Both the position numbers and the translations under genes were made by a program. A stretch of 14,913 nucleotides of DNA from Planctomycetaceae bacterium UBA6894 (GTDB lineage: Bacteria > Planctomycetota > Planctomycetia > Gemmatales > Gemmataceae), in the NCBI GenBank assembly GCA_002451275.1, contig DKBS01000201.1:399-15311 (forward strand). Direction: 5' to 3'. The notes under the pieces were generated by a model that was given only the letters and a program-made list of their open reading frames with translations, was not told the origin of the DNA and did not search any database. Of the stretch, positions 1 through 8,186 are shown one piece after another; the stretch's first letter is position 1; the number at the start of each line of letters is the position of its first letter.

Positions 1-263
1 AGCCAGGTGCGGCCGCTCATCAGCATGGCCCGGCTGGGGATGCAGACGGCCCCGCTGTTGGAGCCGAAGGTGTAGTTGGCCCGGAAGCTCATGCCCCGAC
101 GGACGAGGGAGTCCATGTGCGGGGTGCGAATATGCGGGTTGCCCCAGGCGCCGATGGTGTCGGCGCGCTGGTCATCGGCGAAAAGAACCAGGATGTTGGG
201 CCTTGAGGGACCTGTCTGCCCAGGGCAAAGGGCCAGCAGGGCGCAAGCCAAAAGGCTGGTCAT
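1..263 (-). CDS. Secreted type I sulfatase, N-terminal part only (cut by window edge)
   Basis: The 87 codons present match the start of the type I sulfatase (alkaline phosphatase superfamily) fold. A short hydrophobic leader (about residues 1-16, MTSLLACALLALC) suggests export, possibly as a lipoprotein. Next comes the strand and metal site RPNILVLFADDQ, with Asp30 and Asp31 as expected Ca-binding residues. The modification motif CIPSR (Cys74) is where Cys is converted to the catalytic formylglycine; a formylglycine-generating enzyme is needed but is not in this window. Family function is hydrolysis of sulfate esters, usually on polysaccharides or glycosaminoglycans; the substrate cannot be read from this part. 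The start ATG overlaps the stop of the isomerase gene by four bases (ATGA), with GGTGGG about nine bases upstream, so the two are probably co-transcribed and translationally coupled. The rest lies beyond position 1. Confidence 0.9.
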   Translation of the reverse strand, partial: MTSLLACALLALCPGQTGPSRPNILVLFADDQRADTIGAWGNPHIRTPHMDSLVRRGMSFRANYTFGSNSGAVCIPSRAMLMSGRTW

Positions 264-1171
264 ATGCCACCGCCCACCAGGGTTTTCAGTTCTGTGATGG
301 CGCGGAGGACGCCTTCCTTGGGGTCTTCGTTCGCCTCGTGCTCCACCGCGAGGTAACCCCGGAAGTTGACCTTTTGCAGCATGGCTACCAGGCGCTTCAG
401 GTCGGCGGGTTCCTTGGCTTTCCCCTTGGGATGCATCTCGGTCTTGAGTTGGGCGACCACGGCGTAGGGGGCAATTTTTTCCAGATCGCCGTAGGGATCA
501 TCCGTGCGGAAGTTGCCGGTGTCGAGGTTGACGCCGAAGTTGGGGTGGTTGACCGCCTTGACGAGCGTGAGGAGATCCTCCACCCGCGCGGTGATGCCAC
601 CATGGTTTTCGAGGGCCAGGATGACGCCGTATCGGGCGGCGTGGTCGCAGGCCTGGCCGATGGCGTTGATGCAACGCTCCTGGGCCTTGGCGAGCGTGTC
701 GCCCTTGGGCAGGTTGCCGGCGAAAATGCGGATGGTCTTTCCGCCCAGGATGGAGCATTTTTCCACCCAGTCGTTCACCAATTGCAATTGGGATTTATGC
801 TTGGCCGCATCGGGCGTGGTGAAGTCGTTGCCCACGGCGGTGCCGGTGATGTCGAGACCCAGTCTGGCGCAGTGGAGCTTGTAGCGCGCCATGGCGGCGT
901 TGGAAGTGTCGGCAAAGTAGTAGGAAGTGGGTTCGATGGCGCCGAGTCCGATACCGGCGACCCAATCGGCGAACTGTTCCATGGTCATTGAGGGCTCGGA
1001 TTTGCCCTTGAGATCGAGGAACTTGCGGAAGCTGTAGGCGGCCACTGCAAGTTTGATGAGCGGCTGGCCGTTGCGTCTGATCGGATCGATGGCGCGGGCG
1101 GTCGCGAGCGGGAGGGTGGTCAGGCCACCCAGGGCCACGGTGGCAAAGTTCCTGCGGGAAAGCTTGAACAT
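260..1171 (-). CDS. Tat-exported sugar phosphate isomerase/epimerase (TIM barrel, AP-endonuclease-2 family)
   Basis: This 303-residue protein begins with a twin-arginine signal (LSRRNFATVALGG, residues 4-16, then a hydrophobic stretch to about residue 26), so it is probably exported folded. The mature part has the xylose-isomerase-like TIM-barrel pattern (PF01261 type): a strand ending in ALENHGG (Glu188), VNLDTGNF (Asp217), QLKTEMH (Glu245, His247) and YLAVEHEAN (Glu277), the usual metal-binding residues. The exact sugar is unknown; such proteins include isomerases, epimerases and many of unassigned function. The frame stays open to 1255, but ATG at 1171 is preferred because it places the Tat motif at the N-terminus as usual; the extra 28 residues do not look like protein. 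No strong ribosome site is seen. It overlaps the sulfatase by ATGA. A 130-nt gap separates it from dabB1, so it may be a separate unit from the DIC genes. Confidence 0.87.
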   Translation of the reverse strand: MFKLSRRNFATVALGGLTTLPLATARAIDPIRRNGQPLIKLAVAAYSFRKFLDLKGKSEPSMTMEQFADWVAGIGLGAIEPTSYYFADTSNAAMARYKLHCARLGLDITGTAVGNDFTTPDAAKHKSQLQLVNDWVEKCSILGGKTIRIFAGNLPKGDTLAKAQERCINAIGQACDHAARYGVILALENHGGITARVEDLLTLVKAVNHPNFGVNLDTGNFRTDDPYGDLEKIAPYAVVAQLKTEMHPKGKAKEPADLKRLVAMLQKVNFRGYLAVEHEANEDPKEGVLRAITELKTLVGGGI

Positions 1172-1244
1172 GTGAATGGTTCCAAACCGTGGGGTGGCAA
1201 GGCGGTTTGAAGCCAAGTGTAAACGATGGCGTGGACTGGGGGTG

Positions 1245-1267
1245 AAAAAATTCAAACCCGCGCCGGG
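1245..1267 (-). terminator. Weak terminator-like hairpin and T tract after dabB1
   Basis: Read on the minus strand, a short GC stem (CCCG-GCG-CGGG, 1257-1267) is followed by TTTGAATTTTTT (1245-1256). The stem has only four pairs, so termination would be weak. Its place between the dabB1 stop (1302) and the isomerase start (1171) fits a partial or full end to the DIC transcription unit. No convincing promoter for the isomerase was found in the same 130 nt. Confidence 0.35.
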
Positions 1268-1301
1268 GTGCTGTTTCTGAAGGGAAGGTGGTGGATCGGG
1301 A

Positions 1302-3401
1302 TCAATTCCAGACCAGCACGGGCAGCAGGGCGGCCAATGCCATCAGGGCGGCCACGCCGACCCATTCATACACCAGCAAATCAGGAATGGGGCCTTCCTG
1401 CACCAAACCGGCGGGCGGGCCCCACAGGGTGTCCAGAAGGGCACGCATCCAGCCGATGGTGAGCAGTGCCAAGAGCAAGGCGCCTGTCAGGGCCCAGACG
1501 ATATGGATGGACAATCCCTCCTCCACGGTCCAGTCGGATGCGTTGAAGGTGATCCAGGGTGGTGTGCCGACGAATGCCGCTCCCACCAGGAGCCAAGCGG
1601 CTTCCAGACGGGGTGCCTCGATTCCCAGGCCCCCCATGCGATGGAATGCCCCCTGCCCCAACCGGGCCTTCACGGCACCCATCAGCCAGGCCGCGGCCAG
1701 GGTCACAGGCACCAGGGTGAACACCAATTCGATACCGGCTCCCGGGCGGTGCGCGCAGGCGGCCATCCCCACGCCTGTCCAACCGTGGATTGCGGCCACG
1801 AGAGCGTCGGGCAGGGCCCGGCTTCCGAGGGTTTCCAGCGCGCCGGCCAAGCCGATGATGACGCCGGCAATCACCAGCCACCGCGTGGCCTCGGTGTGGT
1901 CACCGGGGACCATGGAGGCGATGAACAGGGTGATCGCCATGCCGCCCGCGGCAAGAAAGGCCCGCCAAGTTCCGGAGCTGGTACGGCCGACCAGGGTGAG
2001 GCCGGGAAAAGTGATCAGGGTCCAAACGGTGACCAGTCCCAGCAGGGCCAGGGAACCGTTGGCGTGCCCGGACTTGCCTAGCCAGTAAATGGCGAAGGCG
2101 GCCAGCGGCGCCCCCCGGGTCATCACCATCGGACCGATGCTGGGGGACCAGAGCCGGGCGGCCTTTTCCAGCGAGGCCCAGAGGCCCGCCAGCCAGGCAT
2201 TCGGATGCCGGAAAATGGAACCCAGGCGGAAAACCAAATCCTGGCCCCGTTTCAGGGGTGTGGTGGAGGATCCCTGGCTTTGCCGTCGTCGCCGGGCCAT
2301 TTCCTGGGCCAGGGCCGGGACCCGCAGCATCTGGTACCAGCGCATGGCGGCGTTGCCGGCCAGCATCCAGGTGGCCAAGCCGATCCAGCCCAGCGAGGCG
2401 ATCACCAACACCAGGCCCAGGCTTGCCGAGGTGGAATTGGCAAGCGAACCCTTGGCGTCTGCACGAAGGCGGGCCCTGGCCAAACCGGAAAGCAGCGTGA
2501 TGCTGCCAACGGCCCCGATGGCGACCTGAACCGGCGTGGAATCGAGCCAGCCATCACTGGTGCGCAAGAGCAGGTAGGCCCCGGCGTGAACCGACATGCC
2601 ACCGTAGAACAAGGCGCTGGAGGGGGTGGGCCCTTCCATGGCCCTGGGCAACCAGCGCATCAAAGGCCATTGGGCCGATTTGCCGGCCGCCGCCAGCAGA
2701 ATGAAACAGCCAACGATGGTGGCGTCCGGCAGCTCGAGGTGATCCAGGGTGGCCAGCGAAGTGTCGTGCGCCCGGAAGAGCATCCAGGTGACGGCGAGCA
2801 GCAGTCCGGTATCTGCCACCCGGTAGAAGGCGAATACGGTGCGGGCGCCGGCCTGTGGCCCGGGGCGGGAATGGTAAAAGCCGATGAGCAGCACCGAGCA
2901 AAAGCCGATGATCTCCCACCAGAACGCCGTGAGAGCCAAGGTCCCTGAAAAAATGAGCCCCAGCATGGAGCCGGCGAAGAGGCTGCCAACCATGAAAAAC
3001 CGGCTGAAAGAGGGTTCACGGTGGAGGTAGGTGCGCGCGAAGCGCATGGAGCCGAGGGCCATGCTGGAGGACAAAAGCCCGATCAGCAGGGCCGAGCCAT
3101 CCAGTCGCCACAACCCGCTGGCATGCGCATGGTCCGATCCGGTCAGGGCCGGATTGATCGGCAGGTCCACCGGAGTTTGTCCCGACCAGATCCGGTGGCC
3201 CGTGAGGAAAATCAAAACCAGCAGCGAGGTGAAAAGGCTCGCCTGCGCGACCGAGGCGACAGGTTTCTCCCACCGTTCGGTGGGCCTGCGGAACGCCAGC
3301 AGCAAAGCCAGGCTCAAGCCGCACGCGATGGGACCAAAAACCGCCAAGCCCAGGCCGAGGGAAAGCTGAAATTCCCCGATGGCTGATTCGCCCATGGTCA
3401 T
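1302..3401 (-). CDS. dabB: DabB-type NuoL-like membrane subunit of DIC transporter, copy 1
   Basis: This is a 699-residue polytopic membrane protein of the proton-antiporter (NuoL/MrpA) family, with roughly 17-19 hydrophobic segments. Its expected role is to couple an H+ or Na+ gradient to CO2 hydration by partner DabA at the inner membrane. Visible landmarks are WWEIIGFCSVLLIGFYH (Glu163, matching the TM5 Glu of NuoL), GKSAQWPLMRWLPRAMEGPT (Lys241, the TM7 Lys), SALFYGGMSVHAGAYL (263-278) and DAKGSLANSTSASLG (315-329). QMLRVPAL (357-364) resembles a DabB signature. At the position of the conserved NuoL His this protein has Tyr266, with a His six residues later (His272). Typical DabB proteins are about 500-550 residues, so this one is long; several extra hydrophobic segments lie between about 365 and 600, before VGTPPWITF (611-619). 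Start 3401 is chosen because it overlaps the dabA1 stop as ATGA; the frame itself is open to 3470. No complex I genes are nearby, so this is not respiratory NuoL. Confidence 0.9.
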   Translation of the reverse strand: MTMGESAIGEFQLSLGLGLAVFGPIACGLSLALLLAFRRPTERWEKPVASVAQASLFTSLLVLIFLTGHRIWSGQTPVDLPINPALTGSDHAHASGLWRLDGSALLIGLLSSSMALGSMRFARTYLHREPSFSRFFMVGSLFAGSMLGLIFSGTLALTAFWWEIIGFCSVLLIGFYHSRPGPQAGARTVFAFYRVADTGLLLAVTWMLFRAHDTSLATLDHLELPDATIVGCFILLAAAGKSAQWPLMRWLPRAMEGPTPSSALFYGGMSVHAGAYLLLRTSDGWLDSTPVQVAIGAVGSITLLSGLARARLRADAKGSLANSTSASLGLVLVIASLGWIGLATWMLAGNAAMRWYQMLRVPALAQEMARRRRQSQGSSTTPLKRGQDLVFRLGSIFRHPNAWLAGLWASLEKAARLWSPSIGPMVMTRGAPLAAFAIYWLGKSGHANGSLALLGLVTVWTLITFPGLTLVGRTSSGTWRAFLAAGGMAITLFIASMVPGDHTEATRWLVIAGVIIGLAGALETLGSRALPDALVAAIHGWTGVGMAACAHRPGAGIELVFTLVPVTLAAAWLMGAVKARLGQGAFHRMGGLGIEAPRLEAAWLLVGAAFVGTPPWITFNASDWTVEEGLSIHIVWALTGALLLALLTIGWMRALLDTLWGPPAGLVQEGPIPDLLVYEWVGVAALMALAALLPVLVWN

Positions 3402-6319
3402 GCCCCGATGGCGGGATTGGGGGAGCCGATCCAGGCAATCGGCAGATCTTCCCTGCCGGCGCTGTGGCAAGCCCGTGAATCTGGGGCGATGGCGATCGCC
3501 GCCAGTTCTTCAGGAGTGTGCCGGATCTCGGTGGCGGTCCAGTCGGGCTCGATGCGCCACTGGAGGTCGGAGGCCGGATCGATCGCCACCAGCGTGAACC
3601 ACTGGTGCTCCACCTTGCGGGCCACATCGGGATTTCCACGCGCCGCGGCGACGACGCGCTCGACCGGAGCCTCGACCATCATCAGCAGTCGCACGGGTGT
3701 ATGGATCTCGATCATCTGCCGTGGCAGGCCGGTGCGCAGGTCGCCGCAGGCGCCCTCCATCACCCCCACGAGGCTGACGGGATTGTGGGGCAGCTTGGTG
3801 CCCGAACCGTAGCGGACCGGATCGACCCGTGAAAAATAGTACTCGAGATTGATGCCCACGCAGACCGGGGTGATGGCGGCGAGGATGGCGGTCACCGTCG
3901 CTCCCGAGGGATCCTGCCAGGGGTCGTAGGAGACCAGGAAGCATCGCCTGTCGAGGAACAGGCCGCGGGTGCGTGACCTTCTGCCGATGAAGGCCATGGC
4001 ATTGGTGGCATGGCCCAGCTCCGGCCTGGGTTGTGCCGGATCGACCGACCGTTCCATCACATGGGCGATGGCGTCCTCGGGCCTTGATCCGGGGCGGATG
4101 GTTACGAATCGCCTGCAGCGCTCGGCCGCGTTGGCGCGGGCCGCCTGATCCAGCATGTTTTTTGCCTGGACCAACAGGGTGGAATGGGATGGCGGGACCA
4201 GGTCGGTGTCGATGAGGGTGATGCGATCGGAGCAGGTGTCGTGGCCGCCTCCCAGGAACCAGGTGTCGTCGGGTATGACGAGTCCGCGCTTGGCCAATTC
4301 AGCACGGACCTCGGGCCGGTTGGCCAGCATGGCCAGGAGGCGGGCGTTGTTGTATCCCTCGTGCCCGCCACAGGCACCGCAATCGTAAGCGGACTTGTGG
4401 GGATTGTTGGCGCTGCTGGAACCGTGCCCCAGGACCACCACCAGGCCGGCCATATTGCCCGTCATGCCGATGGTGCGCAGCAGGTTTTGCACGCGGTTGG
4501 CTTGCTCGGTTAGGGAAAAGGCCCGCACATCCTCGAGATCCTCGTTTTCGGAAAGATCGAGGCTGCTGGAATTGCCGTGGTTGCCCACCCGTTCGATGAA
4601 ATCATTGAATTGATGCCGCCAACGCGGGACGAACAGGCCAGCAACCATCATCGGGAAAGCCGCCAAGGCGCCCAGGGCGCCGGCAAGCGCGCCGAGAAAA
4701 CGATGGCGAAGGGAGGATTCCGCCAGACGGGCCACGCGCGCCACGGAGGCGTTCCGTTTTTGGATGAGGGCTGTGCGTTGGCAGGTCGGGCGTTCGCGGA
4801 CCATGTGGGCCGCGCGCACACCGAGCGGGGCCAGCGTCCTGCCTCCGGGAGTCCTCTCGTCGAGCCAGGCGACCGGCAACCCGAAAAACCCGGGCGCTCC
4901 CCAGGTGCGGACGGCTGGGAAAAGCTCCTCCATGGCGCGGCGGAATGATTCCTCACGCTCGTCGATGCAGGTCATCACATCCAGCAAGGGGCGGGGGGCC
5001 GGACAGCCGCCGGTATCGGACTCAGGGCCGCGCGGGGGCCTCATGGAAAGCGCCGAAAGGACCTGGGAGCGCAGATGGGCCTCGAGGGCTTCCTGCCAGA
5101 GGGCCCTCCGGCGATCGGGGCTGAAATCGAGGGCGGCGCGGACCAGCCTGGCCCGGGCGTTGTCGGACGCGGAGCGAAGGGCGGCTGCATCGAAGGGTGC
5201 CGGTTTCACAAGAGAGAGCGCACAGGCCAGCTCCCAGGCATGCTGTTCACGGGGTTCGGCTTGATTGGCGGAGCGCACGATGGGATCGAGTAGGGCCCGC
5301 AACTCGGCGGGGGTGTTCGCGGCGTTGGGCGGAACCAGTTTTTCCGTGAGCACCCAATCGCGAGCGAGGTGGTACTCGACGAGAAGCAATCCGGCGATGA
5401 AGTCGATGAGCCGGACGGGCATGTCGCGGTGGGGGCGGTCCTCCGGATGCCTCTCGAGGCGGTGGAACATTCCCGCCCATCCCGGATGGCGGAAGAGTGT
5501 GGACAGCAACGCGGTCTCGAGGCTGTGGGCATCGGGAGCACCGATCAATTCCAGGATGGCATCGGCCGGGTCCTGATCCTCATCCAGACGCCTGCGTGCG
5601 TCGGTGGCGAGGGAATCACCAAAAGTGTCGAAGATGCCACCCTGCGCGAAGCGGGCCAGTAGCATTGACCAAAACCGGTCCTGGCTTGGCGAGGGACTCT
5701 CGCTCATGCCCCGGTCGAGGTAGACAGAGCAGGAGGGCACCAGGCAGGCACGGGTGGCGGCCGCCAAGGGTTGCGATCTTGCCACCTCCACCATTTCGGC
5801 CAGGGTGAGGAATTCCGACGCCGGGTGGTGTTGATTCCCTGGCCATGGAAGTTTGCGGGCTTCCTCCCACAGATCGAGGGCAGCCCGGCCCCCGGGGAGG
5901 CGGTGTTCCAGCCACCATGCCCGGCTGCGGGGGGAGATGCGCGGGGCGGGGTGGTCCAGGAATGCCTGCTCCAGGGCGGCGGTGGTCAGGGAGCCGACCA
6001 GCCGGCAATCTTCCGGATGCCAGCCCAGCCGATCGCGTGCCTCCAGAAGGTCGCGACGGTTGATTTTTCCGGCGCCAAACAGGCGGTAGTATTCCAGCTC
6101 ATCTAAGTAGCCCTGGGCCGAGTGGAGGGTGCCGGCCTTGGCGACGGCCTGGTGGAAGGGAAGGTCCTCGAAGGCGTGCAGGGTGTTGTGGTGGATGAAG
6201 ACCTCAATCGGGCCCTGGTCCGGAAGGTAGTGGGCGAGGTGGTCCAAGACCCTGAGAAGGGTGCCGCGGTCCAGTGGTCCGGACCGGGTGTATGTGCCGT
6301 GGTGGGAGGTGGTATTCAT
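3398..6319 (-). CDS. dabA: DabA, carbonic-anhydrase-like subunit of DIC transporter (DUF2309), copy 1
   Basis: This 973-residue protein is of the DabA/MpsB family (formerly DUF2309/UPF0753). It is the soluble or membrane-associated subunit that binds zinc in a beta-carbonic-anhydrase-like site and hydrates CO2 to bicarbonate in the cytoplasm, driven by DabB. The four expected zinc-site residues are present: Cys451 and Asp453 in VMTCIDEREESFRR, His632 in VVVLGHGSS, and Cys647 in SAYDCGACGGHEG. The 15-residue His-to-Cys spacing equals that of the Halothiobacillus enzyme (as remembered: C351, D353, H524, C539). Other family blocks are FIHHNTLHAFEDLPF (41-55), RHPGWAGMFHRLER (277-290), VRLIDFIAG (302-310) and FLGGGHDTC (688-696). 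A hydrophobic stretch at about 541-564 may contact membrane or DabB. It is longer than the usual 800-900 residues. The start is 25 nt below the sbtA-like stop, with no clear ribosome site; the end overlaps dabB1 by ATGA. Nothing suggests decay. Confidence 0.93.
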   Translation of the reverse strand: MNTTSHHGTYTRSGPLDRGTLLRVLDHLAHYLPDQGPIEVFIHHNTLHAFEDLPFHQAVAKAGTLHSAQGYLDELEYYRLFGAGKINRRDLLEARDRLGWHPEDCRLVGSLTTAALEQAFLDHPAPRISPRSRAWWLEHRLPGGRAALDLWEEARKLPWPGNQHHPASEFLTLAEMVEVARSQPLAAATRACLVPSCSVYLDRGMSESPSPSQDRFWSMLLARFAQGGIFDTFGDSLATDARRRLDEDQDPADAILELIGAPDAHSLETALLSTLFRHPGWAGMFHRLERHPEDRPHRDMPVRLIDFIAGLLLVEYHLARDWVLTEKLVPPNAANTPAELRALLDPIVRSANQAEPREQHAWELACALSLVKPAPFDAAALRSASDNARARLVRAALDFSPDRRRALWQEALEAHLRSQVLSALSMRPPRGPESDTGGCPAPRPLLDVMTCIDEREESFRRAMEELFPAVRTWGAPGFFGLPVAWLDERTPGGRTLAPLGVRAAHMVRERPTCQRTALIQKRNASVARVARLAESSLRHRFLGALAGALGALAAFPMMVAGLFVPRWRHQFNDFIERVGNHGNSSSLDLSENEDLEDVRAFSLTEQANRVQNLLRTIGMTGNMAGLVVVLGHGSSSANNPHKSAYDCGACGGHEGYNNARLLAMLANRPEVRAELAKRGLVIPDDTWFLGGGHDTCSDRITLIDTDLVPPSHSTLLVQAKNMLDQAARANAAERCRRFVTIRPGSRPEDAIAHVMERSVDPAQPRPELGHATNAMAFIGRRSRTRGLFLDRRCFLVSYDPWQDPSGATVTAILAAITPVCVGINLEYYFSRVDPVRYGSGTKLPHNPVSLVGVMEGACGDLRTGLPRQMIEIHTPVRLLMMVEAPVERVVAAARGNPDVARKVEHQWFTLVAIDPASDLQWRIEPDWTATEIRHTPEELAAIAIAPDSRACHSAGREDLPIAWIGSPNPAIGA

Positions 6320-6344
6320 GGGTGAGGAAACGGTCGGCTATGGA

Positions 6345-8186
6345 TCAATAAATCCATTGGGCGGCCAGATAAAAGGATGGCACGCCCAGCACCACCAGGA
6401 ACGGAAAGCTGATACCCAAGCCTGTGGTGAAGTAAATGGATGGATTGGCATCCGGAATGGCCATGCGCATGGCAGCCGGCGCGGCGATGTTGCTGGGGGC
6501 TGAGACCAGAGCGGCGAACAGGATGGCGCTGCCCATTTCCATGCCGATGAGTTTGGCCACAAAGATGGCCAGGACCCCCATCGCCAGCGGGAACAGGGTG
6601 CCGAACAGGGCCAGTTTCCAGACCCCCTTGCCCAGGGAGGTGAGCTGCTCGCCGGCCTTCATGCCGTTTTCAAACAGGAAGAGGCACATGACGCCGCGGA
6701 ACGGCAGGTCGAAGAAGGGGCGGGTGCGCTCGTATTCGCTGGGCACGGTGAGATAGCCCACCAGGATGCCACCGAGCAGGAGGTAGATTCCCGGGGACTT
6801 CAGCTCATGCAGCAGGAGGGAGAGCATGCTGTCGTGGTGGCCGGAATCGCCTTCCGTTTTCCCGGCATGGCCCTTGGCATGCTGAGGCGCGGGCATCAAG
6901 GCCCGGCGGATCACGCTGACCTGCCCGCCCTTGGGGTGCGAATCCAGGTCGATGCCGGACTCTCTTTCCGCGACCTGCAGGTCGGCCAGGAGTTCCGCCT
7001 TGGACGCCTTCCGGGTGAGGGCGCGGAACAGCATGATGCCGACGAGGATACCGGGGATTTCCATGACAGCCAGCATGGCGGCCATGTAGCCGTCCTTGGG
7101 TAGCTGGAAGCTGTTGACCAGGGCCATGGAGACGGCGAACAGGCCGGCGCTGTCGGAGCCATAGAGCGCGCCCAGGGCGCAGGCGTTGGGATTGTCGAGC
7201 CGCAGCACCTTGAGCAGCACCAGCACGGCGAGGATGGAGACCAGCGTATTTGCTAAAAAACCTGTCGCAAAAGGCACGATGCAATGCAGCAGGCTGGATT
7301 CGCCCCGCAGGTCGTGGCCGCCCTCGTAGCCGATGGCCAGGAGCAGGTACACGACAATCAACTGGTAGCCCTCGGCGGGGAACCGGATGTCGCTCTTGAT
7401 GAGCTTGGAGACGAGGCCGAGGAAGAAGAAGAGGACCAGGGGGCCCATGAGGTTCTGCTTGGCGGCGACGGCGATCTTGTGCAGCAGGACGCGGGAGCCC
7501 GAATCTTCCAGGGGGTAAACGAGGGTGAGGATGGCCTCCTCCGAGGTTTCACCCTCCATGCGGGCGAACACCTGGAACGTGCCATCGTGGGTGGGTGTCC
7601 ATTCCGCCTTGCCCTCGGTGTTGGTCTTCAGGGCGAATTCGGGGGGCGTGCCCTGGGATTTGCTCTCAGGGTCGCGGATGGAGATGTCCACCTCGGACAC
7701 GGGCTTTCCGTTGCGCAGGAGCTGGAGGGTGATGGAGCCGTTCTCGTTGAAAACAGGCATGATTTCCATGCCCAGTTCCGGGATGGGCTCGAATTGGTTC
7801 AGCGCATCGGGGTTGCCTCGCATGGATTTGACATAGAGGCTGTGCAGCCGGCCATCGCCATCGCGGTGCCGGTGCACCACGGCGACAGAAACGGGAAGGT
7901 TGGGCGCTTCGGACCCCAGGGGCACCTCACCCAGCAGATGGTTGCTCCGAAACCTGAGAGGGAGCGGGACCGCGGGCTTGCGGGGGTCCGTCTTGGACCA
8001 GGCTTGGAGGTTGCCGATGTCTGCCAGGCGGGTGGGATCGGTGGAGCTGGTGGCGGGGTCGGCAATCACCTCGACTTGCCGCTTCGCGCCATCCACCTTG
8101 CCGAATTGCAGGAAAAACACATCCGCCCTGCTAATGGAGGTGGTGACCAGGCAGAGGGCCATCGCCAGGAAGGCGCTTGATCGCAT
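6345..8186 (-). CDS. sbtA: SbtA-like Na+-dependent bicarbonate transporter with extra exported N-terminal domain
   Basis: The 613-residue product has two parts. Residues 1-21 form a Sec signal peptide (AMALCLVTTSISRA). Residues about 22-235 look extracytoplasmic and beta-rich; GSITLQLLRNGKPVSEVDIS (150-169) and GTFQVFARMEGE (202-213) resemble Cna-B or DUF4198-type beta-sandwich domains. From about 245 to the end it matches the SbtA family (PF05982): five plus five membrane helices, with GPLVLFFFLGLVSKLIKSDI, YLLLAIGYEGGHDL, LYGSDSAGLFAVSMALV (341-357) in half one and SAPSNIAAPAAMRMAIP (562-578) in half two. The family imports bicarbonate with Na+. A charged, His-rich cytoplasmic loop (about 391-455) joins the halves. 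No sbtB gene adjoins it. ATG 8186 is supported by GAGGAA eight bases upstream (8195-8200) and by the signal peptide. It lies between two dabAB pairs, which supports a DIC role. Canonical SbtA is about 370 residues, so the N-terminal domain is the oddity; its function is unknown. Confidence 0.85.
   Translation of the reverse strand: MRSSAFLAMALCLVTTSISRADVFFLQFGKVDGAKRQVEVIADPATSSTDPTRLADIGNLQAWSKTDPRKPAVPLPLRFRSNHLLGEVPLGSEAPNLPVSVAVVHRHRDGDGRLHSLYVKSMRGNPDALNQFEPIPELGMEIMPVFNENGSITLQLLRNGKPVSEVDISIRDPESKSQGTPPEFALKTNTEGKAEWTPTHDGTFQVFARMEGETSEEAILTLVYPLEDSGSRVLLHKIAVAAKQNLMGPLVLFFFLGLVSKLIKSDIRFPAEGYQLIVVYLLLAIGYEGGHDLRGESSLLHCIVPFATGFLANTLVSILAVLVLLKVLRLDNPNACALGALYGSDSAGLFAVSMALVNSFQLPKDGYMAAMLAVMEIPGILVGIMLFRALTRKASKAELLADLQVAERESGIDLDSHPKGGQVSVIRRALMPAPQHAKGHAGKTEGDSGHHDSMLSLLLHELKSPGIYLLLGGILVGYLTVPSEYERTRPFFDLPFRGVMCLFLFENGMKAGEQLTSLGKGVWKLALFGTLFPLAMGVLAIFVAKLIGMEMGSAILFAALVSAPSNIAAPAAMRMAIPDANPSIYFTTGLGISFPFLVVLGVPSFYLAAQWIY

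Noticed and set aside
203..991. Plus-strand open frame opposite the isomerase
   Set aside because: It is antisense to the Tat-exported isomerase, whose metal-site residues are intact. The plus-strand product has no recognisable family features.
1288..2088. Plus-strand open frame opposite dabB1
   Set aside because: It is a shadow of the membrane protein on the other strand. Composition is Pro/Arg/Ala-rich and there is no domain pattern.
1302..3401. Annotation of dabB1 (and dabB2) as NADH dehydrogenase subunit L
   Set aside because: The NuoL-like core is real, but each gene overlaps a dabA, no other complex I subunits are present, and the QMLR[AV]PAL block and context fit DabB.
7284..8180. 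Plus-strand open frame opposite the sbtA-like gene
   Set aside because: It is antisense to a gene with a clear signal peptide, ten membrane helices and a good ribosome site. No independent evidence supports it.
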